Below are positions 6,754 to 9,055 of a DNA stretch of 9,055 nucleotides, piece by piece. Source of the stretch: Clostridium sp. AF27-2AA (GTDB taxonomy: Bacteria; Bacillota; Clostridia; Lachnospirales; Lachnospiraceae); assembly GCF_003478505.1 (NCBI RefSeq), contig NZ_QUFI01000058.1, positions 1 to 9,055 on the forward strand, in the 5' to 3' direction. Under the pieces are notes generated by a model that was not told the DNA's origin, made no database searches, and worked only from the letters and a program-made list of their open reading frames with translations. The translations under genes were made by a program, and so were the position numbers. How positions within the stretch are numbered: the first letter of the stretch is position 1; each line of letters opens with the position of its first letter.

Positions 6754-6781
6754 AAAACAAAAGACATAAGGAGAATATAGC

Positions 6782-8737
6782 ATGGGTATGAAAGAAGACG
6801 GACCGAAGCGGCCTAATAAAAAGCTGCTTTACTACTATGGAATCATCCTTCTGATCACTATTCTGCTGAATGCGCTGGTTATGCCGGCCCTGGCAGAACG
6901 GTCTGTGACAGAAGTAACCTACGATCAGTTCCTGGATATGCTGGACAACAAGCAGATCGCAGGTGTTACAAGAGGGGACAATCAGCTGACTTTCTGGACG
7001 GAGGATGTGCAGCAGGCACTGAATGGCCAGCTTCCGTTAAAATCCTGGAAAACGGCAGATATCAAGCTTTACAAGACGGGCCTATGGCCGGATGAAGATC
7101 TGACAGCCCGCCTGCGAAATGCCGGGATCACGTTCTCAGAATCTATCCCAACCCAGGCATCTCCGCTGCAGAATTTTATTTTTAACTGGGTGCTGCCAAT
7201 CCTGATGTTTGTGGTCATCGGCCAGATCCTCAGCAAGAGCATGGCGAAACGGATGGGCGGCATGGGAAATGCCATGACCTTCGGAAAGTCCAACGCCAAG
7301 ATCTATGCGGAGACTGAGACCGGCAAGACCTTTGCAGATGTAGCCGGTCAGGAAGAGGCGAAGGAAGCCCTGAAGGAAATCGTGGATTTCCTTCATAATC
7401 CGCAGAAATATGCAGATATCGGTGCAGTTCTGCCAAAGGGCGCACTGCTTGTAGGCCCTCCAGGAACCGGTAAGACTCTGCTGGCGAAAGCAGTAGCCGG
7501 TGAGGCACATGTCCCGTTCTTCTCCATCTCCGGTTCGGAATTTGTAGAGATGTTCGTCGGTATGGGTGCGGCCAAGGTGCGTGACCTGTTCAAGCAGGCG
7601 AATGAGAAGGCACCGTGTATCGTATTCATCGATGAGATCGACACCATTGGTAAGAAGCGTGACGGTTCCGGCTTTTCCGGAAATGACGAGCGGGAACAGA
7701 CCTTAAACCAGCTGCTGACCGAGATGGACGGCTTTGATGGCCGCAAGGGTGTTGTCATTCTGGCAGCAACCAACCGTCCGGAGTCTCTGGACAAGGCGCT
7801 CCTTCGGCCGGGCCGTTTTGACCGCCGGATCCCGGTAGAACTTCCGGATCTGAAGGGCCGTGTGGCAATTCTGAAGGTTCATGCAAAGAATGTAAAGCTT
7901 GGAAGTGACATTGACTTTGATGCCATCGGACGCGCAACCTCCGGTGCCAGCGGTGCAGAGCTCGCCAATATCGTCAATGAAGGCGCATTGCGGGCAGTAC
8001 GTCAGGGCCGTGCATTTGTGACTCAGGCAGATTTAGAGGAGAGCGTGGAGGTTGTCATTGCCGGATACCAGAGAAAGGATGCTGCCGTTTCCATCAACGA
8101 GAAGCGCATCGTCTCTTATCATGAGGTGGGCCACGCACTGGTGGCAGCATGTCAGAGCAACAGTGCCCCGGTGCATAAGATCACCATTATCCCGCGTACC
8201 TCCGGTGCCCTGGGCTACACCATGCAGGTGGAAGAGGGCGAGCGCTTCCTGATGAGCAAGGAGGAAGCCTTAAACAAGATTGCGACCCTGACCGGCGGAC
8301 GTGCCGCAGAGGAGTTTATCTTCCATTCCATTACGACCGGTGCAGCCAATGATATTGAGCAGGCTACCAAAATGGCACGGGCCATGGTAACCCGCTACGG
8401 CATGAGCAGCCAGTTTGGCATGGTAGCGCTGGAGACCGTAAACAACCAGTATCTGGGCGGCGATACCTCCATGGTATGCTCTCCTGAGACCGCAAGGCTG
8501 GTGGATGAGGAAGTGGTTGCCATTGTTAGACAGCAGTACGACAAGGCTATGCAGATCCTGAAGGATAACGCAGCAAAGCTGAATGAGATTGCTGCCTATC
8601 TGTTAGAGCGCGAGACCATTACCGGTGAGGAATTTATGGAGATTCTGAATGCCGGGAAGGAAGGCACGGATAGCAGTGCCGAGGCGCAGAAGGCTGAATG
8701 TGTGCAGGCAGCAGCAGAGCAGCAGGCGGGGGAGTAG
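6782..8737 (+). CDS. ftsH: FtsH-type ATP-dependent zinc metalloprotease
   Basis: This 651-residue membrane-anchored AAA+ protease forms a hexamer that extracts and degrades membrane and short-lived cytosolic proteins. TM1 is about residues 14-37, an extracellular domain covers about 40-128, and TM2 about 131-150. The AAA module has Walker A GPPGTGKT (225-232), the pore loop FVG (258-260), Walker B VFIDE (281-285), and the second region of homology ATNRPESLDKALLRPGRFDR (329-348) with R345 and R348 as arginine fingers. The protease site is H447-E-V-G-H451, with D524 (AANDIEQAT) as third zinc ligand. The usual motif is HEAGH; V449 replaces Ala but no ligand is lost. The C-terminal tail (about 625-651) is Ala/Glu/Gln-rich. 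TAAGGAG (6767-6773) lies 8 bases before the ATG. It is not flanked by tilS or hpt, the common neighbours of the main ftsH in Firmicutes, so it may be a second paralogue. Confidence 0.96.
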   Translation: MGMKEDGPKRPNKKLLYYYGIILLITILLNALVMPALAERSVTEVTYDQFLDMLDNKQIAGVTRGDNQLTFWTEDVQQALNGQLPLKSWKTADIKLYKTGLWPDEDLTARLRNAGITFSESIPTQASPLQNFIFNWVLPILMFVVIGQILSKSMAKRMGGMGNAMTFGKSNAKIYAETETGKTFADVAGQEEAKEALKEIVDFLHNPQKYADIGAVLPKGALLVGPPGTGKTLLAKAVAGEAHVPFFSISGSEFVEMFVGMGAAKVRDLFKQANEKAPCIVFIDEIDTIGKKRDGSGFSGNDEREQTLNQLLTEMDGFDGRKGVVILAATNRPESLDKALLRPGRFDRRIPVELPDLKGRVAILKVHAKNVKLGSDIDFDAIGRATSGASGAELANIVNEGALRAVRQGRAFVTQADLEESVEVVIAGYQRKDAAVSINEKRIVSYHEVGHALVAACQSNSAPVHKITIIPRTSGALGYTMQVEEGERFLMSKEEALNKIATLTGGRAAEEFIFHSITTGAANDIEQATKMARAMVTRYGMSSQFGMVALETVNNQYLGGDTSMVCSPETARLVDEEVVAIVRQQYDKAMQILKDNAAKLNEIAAYLLERETITGEEFMEILNAGKEGTDSSAEAQKAECVQAAAEQQAGE

Positions 8738-8760
8738 TTTAGAGCAGGCATATCGAAATG

Positions 8761-8803
8761 ACAAAAAAGCACTTGCCGATGTGACGGCAGGTGCTTTTTT
8801 GTT
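8761..8803 (+). terminator. Strong bidirectional-type terminator after ftsH
   Basis: GCACTTGCCG (8769-8778) pairs with CGGCAGGTGC (8785-8794) with one wobble, and the A tract 8763-8768 pairs with the T tract 8795-8800. The loop has six bases. A and T tracts on both sides would also allow termination of - strand transcription. Confidence 0.93.
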
Positions 8804-8835
8804 ACTGTTCACGCGCAATGTCAGTAACCTTTTTT
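8801..8835 (+). terminator. Second, weaker terminator in tandem
   Basis: GTTACTG (8801-8807) pairs with CAGTAAC (8822-8828) around a 14-base loop and is followed by CTTTTTT (8829-8835). It shares its first bases with the end of the strong terminator. The stem is shorter and AT-richer, so it is probably a back-up. Confidence 0.55.
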
Positions 8836-8869
8836 GTCATTTTTAAGCAGTAATGTGGTCATATTTTTC

Positions 8870-8898
8870 TTGTGTGCCGTGTGATGCAGGGGTATAAT
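8870..8898 (+). promoter_or_regulatory. Promoter-like sequence facing the right edge
   Basis: TTGTGT (8870-8875) and a perfect TATAAT (8893-8898) are 17 bases apart, in an AT-rich stretch after the ftsH terminators. A transcript from about 8905 would run through the structured element at 8980-9040 and out of the window. No full-length gene follows inside the window. Only a 14-codon reading frame with no good ribosome binding site (8968-9012) lies downstream. Confidence 0.5.
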
Positions 8899-8979
8899 AA
8901 AATTGTTTTTTTTACATTGAAACAGCTTGACAGGAAGAACAGCAGGCCAATACAACAAACAGCAGGGATGGATATAAAA

Positions 8980-9040
8980 GTCAATTACCCACCACTTAGC
9001 CTAACGGCTTGAAATGGGGGCTTGTAAAAGCCTGATTGAC
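8980..9040. ncRNA. Three-way-junction RNA-like fold, possible end of a TnpB-type element
   Basis: GTCAAT (8980-8985) pairs with ATTGAC (9035-9040) and closes two hairpins. One is AGCC/GGCT (8998-9001, 9006-9009) with a TAAC loop, extended outward by TT/AA and CC-rich/GG-rich pairing (8989-8997 with 9012-9020) with two mismatches and a bulge. The other is GGCTT/AAGCC (9019-9023, 9028-9032) with a GTAA tetraloop. The fold is seen directly in the sequence. Read on the - strand, it would end in GTGGTGGGTAATTGAC at 8980, which recalls the right end and guide-RNA scaffold of Firmicutes IS200/IS605 elements carrying tnpB; this is from memory only. The gene, if any, would lie beyond 9055. The orientation is undecided. 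Confidence 0.35.
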
Positions 9041-9055
9041 TAGCTTAAGTGTTTC

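Larger units (their letters stand above)
8756..8842. repeat. 14-bp perfect inverted repeat enclosing the ftsH terminators
   Basis: AAATGACAAAAAAG (8756-8769) is the exact reverse complement of CTTTTTTGTCATTT (8829-8842). It encloses both terminator hairpins and offers an alternative outer stem. The core CTTTTTTGT also occurs directly repeated at 8794-8802 and 8829-8837. Confidence 0.6.

Noticed and set aside
6725..8828. Similar inverted repeats flanking ftsH (GTAACTG...CAGTTAC upstream and GTTACTG...CAGTAAC downstream)
   Set aside because: The half-sites differ by one base, and the downstream copy is explained as a terminator stem. The likeness is probably chance.
8884..9012. A 42-codon frame starting at ATG 8884 (or 14 codons from 8968) ending with VNYPPLSLTA
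   Set aside because: The longer start lies inside the promoter-like sequence, neither start has a good ribosome binding site, and the frame runs into the structured element. It is more likely non-coding, or the remnant of something extending beyond the window.

Overview
The window looks like ordinary chromosome from a Gram-positive anaerobe of the class Clostridia, most likely Lachnospiraceae. The support is strong AGGAGG-type ribosome binding sites, A-tract/hairpin/T-tract terminators, a lipoprotein with an Ala/Glu/Thr-rich linker, a short MhsT/Tyt1-like sodium symporter, and roughly 50% GC coding sequence with AT-rich gaps. This placement is inference from style and family resemblance; no marker gene is present.

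All full-length genes are on the + strand. From the left: the 3' end of a tRNA (probably tRNA-Gly) and its terminator (1-79); a promoter and structured leader followed by a sodium:amino-acid symporter gene of the NSS family (253-1626); a HAD-family phosphatase of the phosphoglycolate phosphatase type (1732-2397) ending in a terminator; a three-gene polar amino acid ABC importer (lipoprotein 2567-3499, permease 3518-4303, ATPase 4287-5063) with its own promoter and terminator; an M20 amidohydrolase closely resembling AbgB (5167-6609, start moved downstream to fit the ribosome binding site); and an FtsH-type membrane AAA+ zinc protease (6782-8737) followed by a strong terminator and probably a second one.

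The genes share a theme of amino acid capture and turnover. Two independent uptake systems (sodium-driven symporter and ATP-driven importer) sit beside a hydrolase that would release amino acids or glutamate from amide conjugates. FtsH is a general membrane quality-control protease and is probably a separate transcription unit.

The last 318 bases (8738-9055) hold no full-length gene. They contain the ftsH terminators, a promoter-like sequence (8870-8898), and a compact inverted-repeat structure (8980-9040) that folds as a three-way junction. The latter resembles, from memory and without any search, the end of an IS200/IS605-type TnpB element with its guide RNA scaffold. It is the least explained part of the window. 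The rest is well-known gene families, and I see no complete undescribed system.
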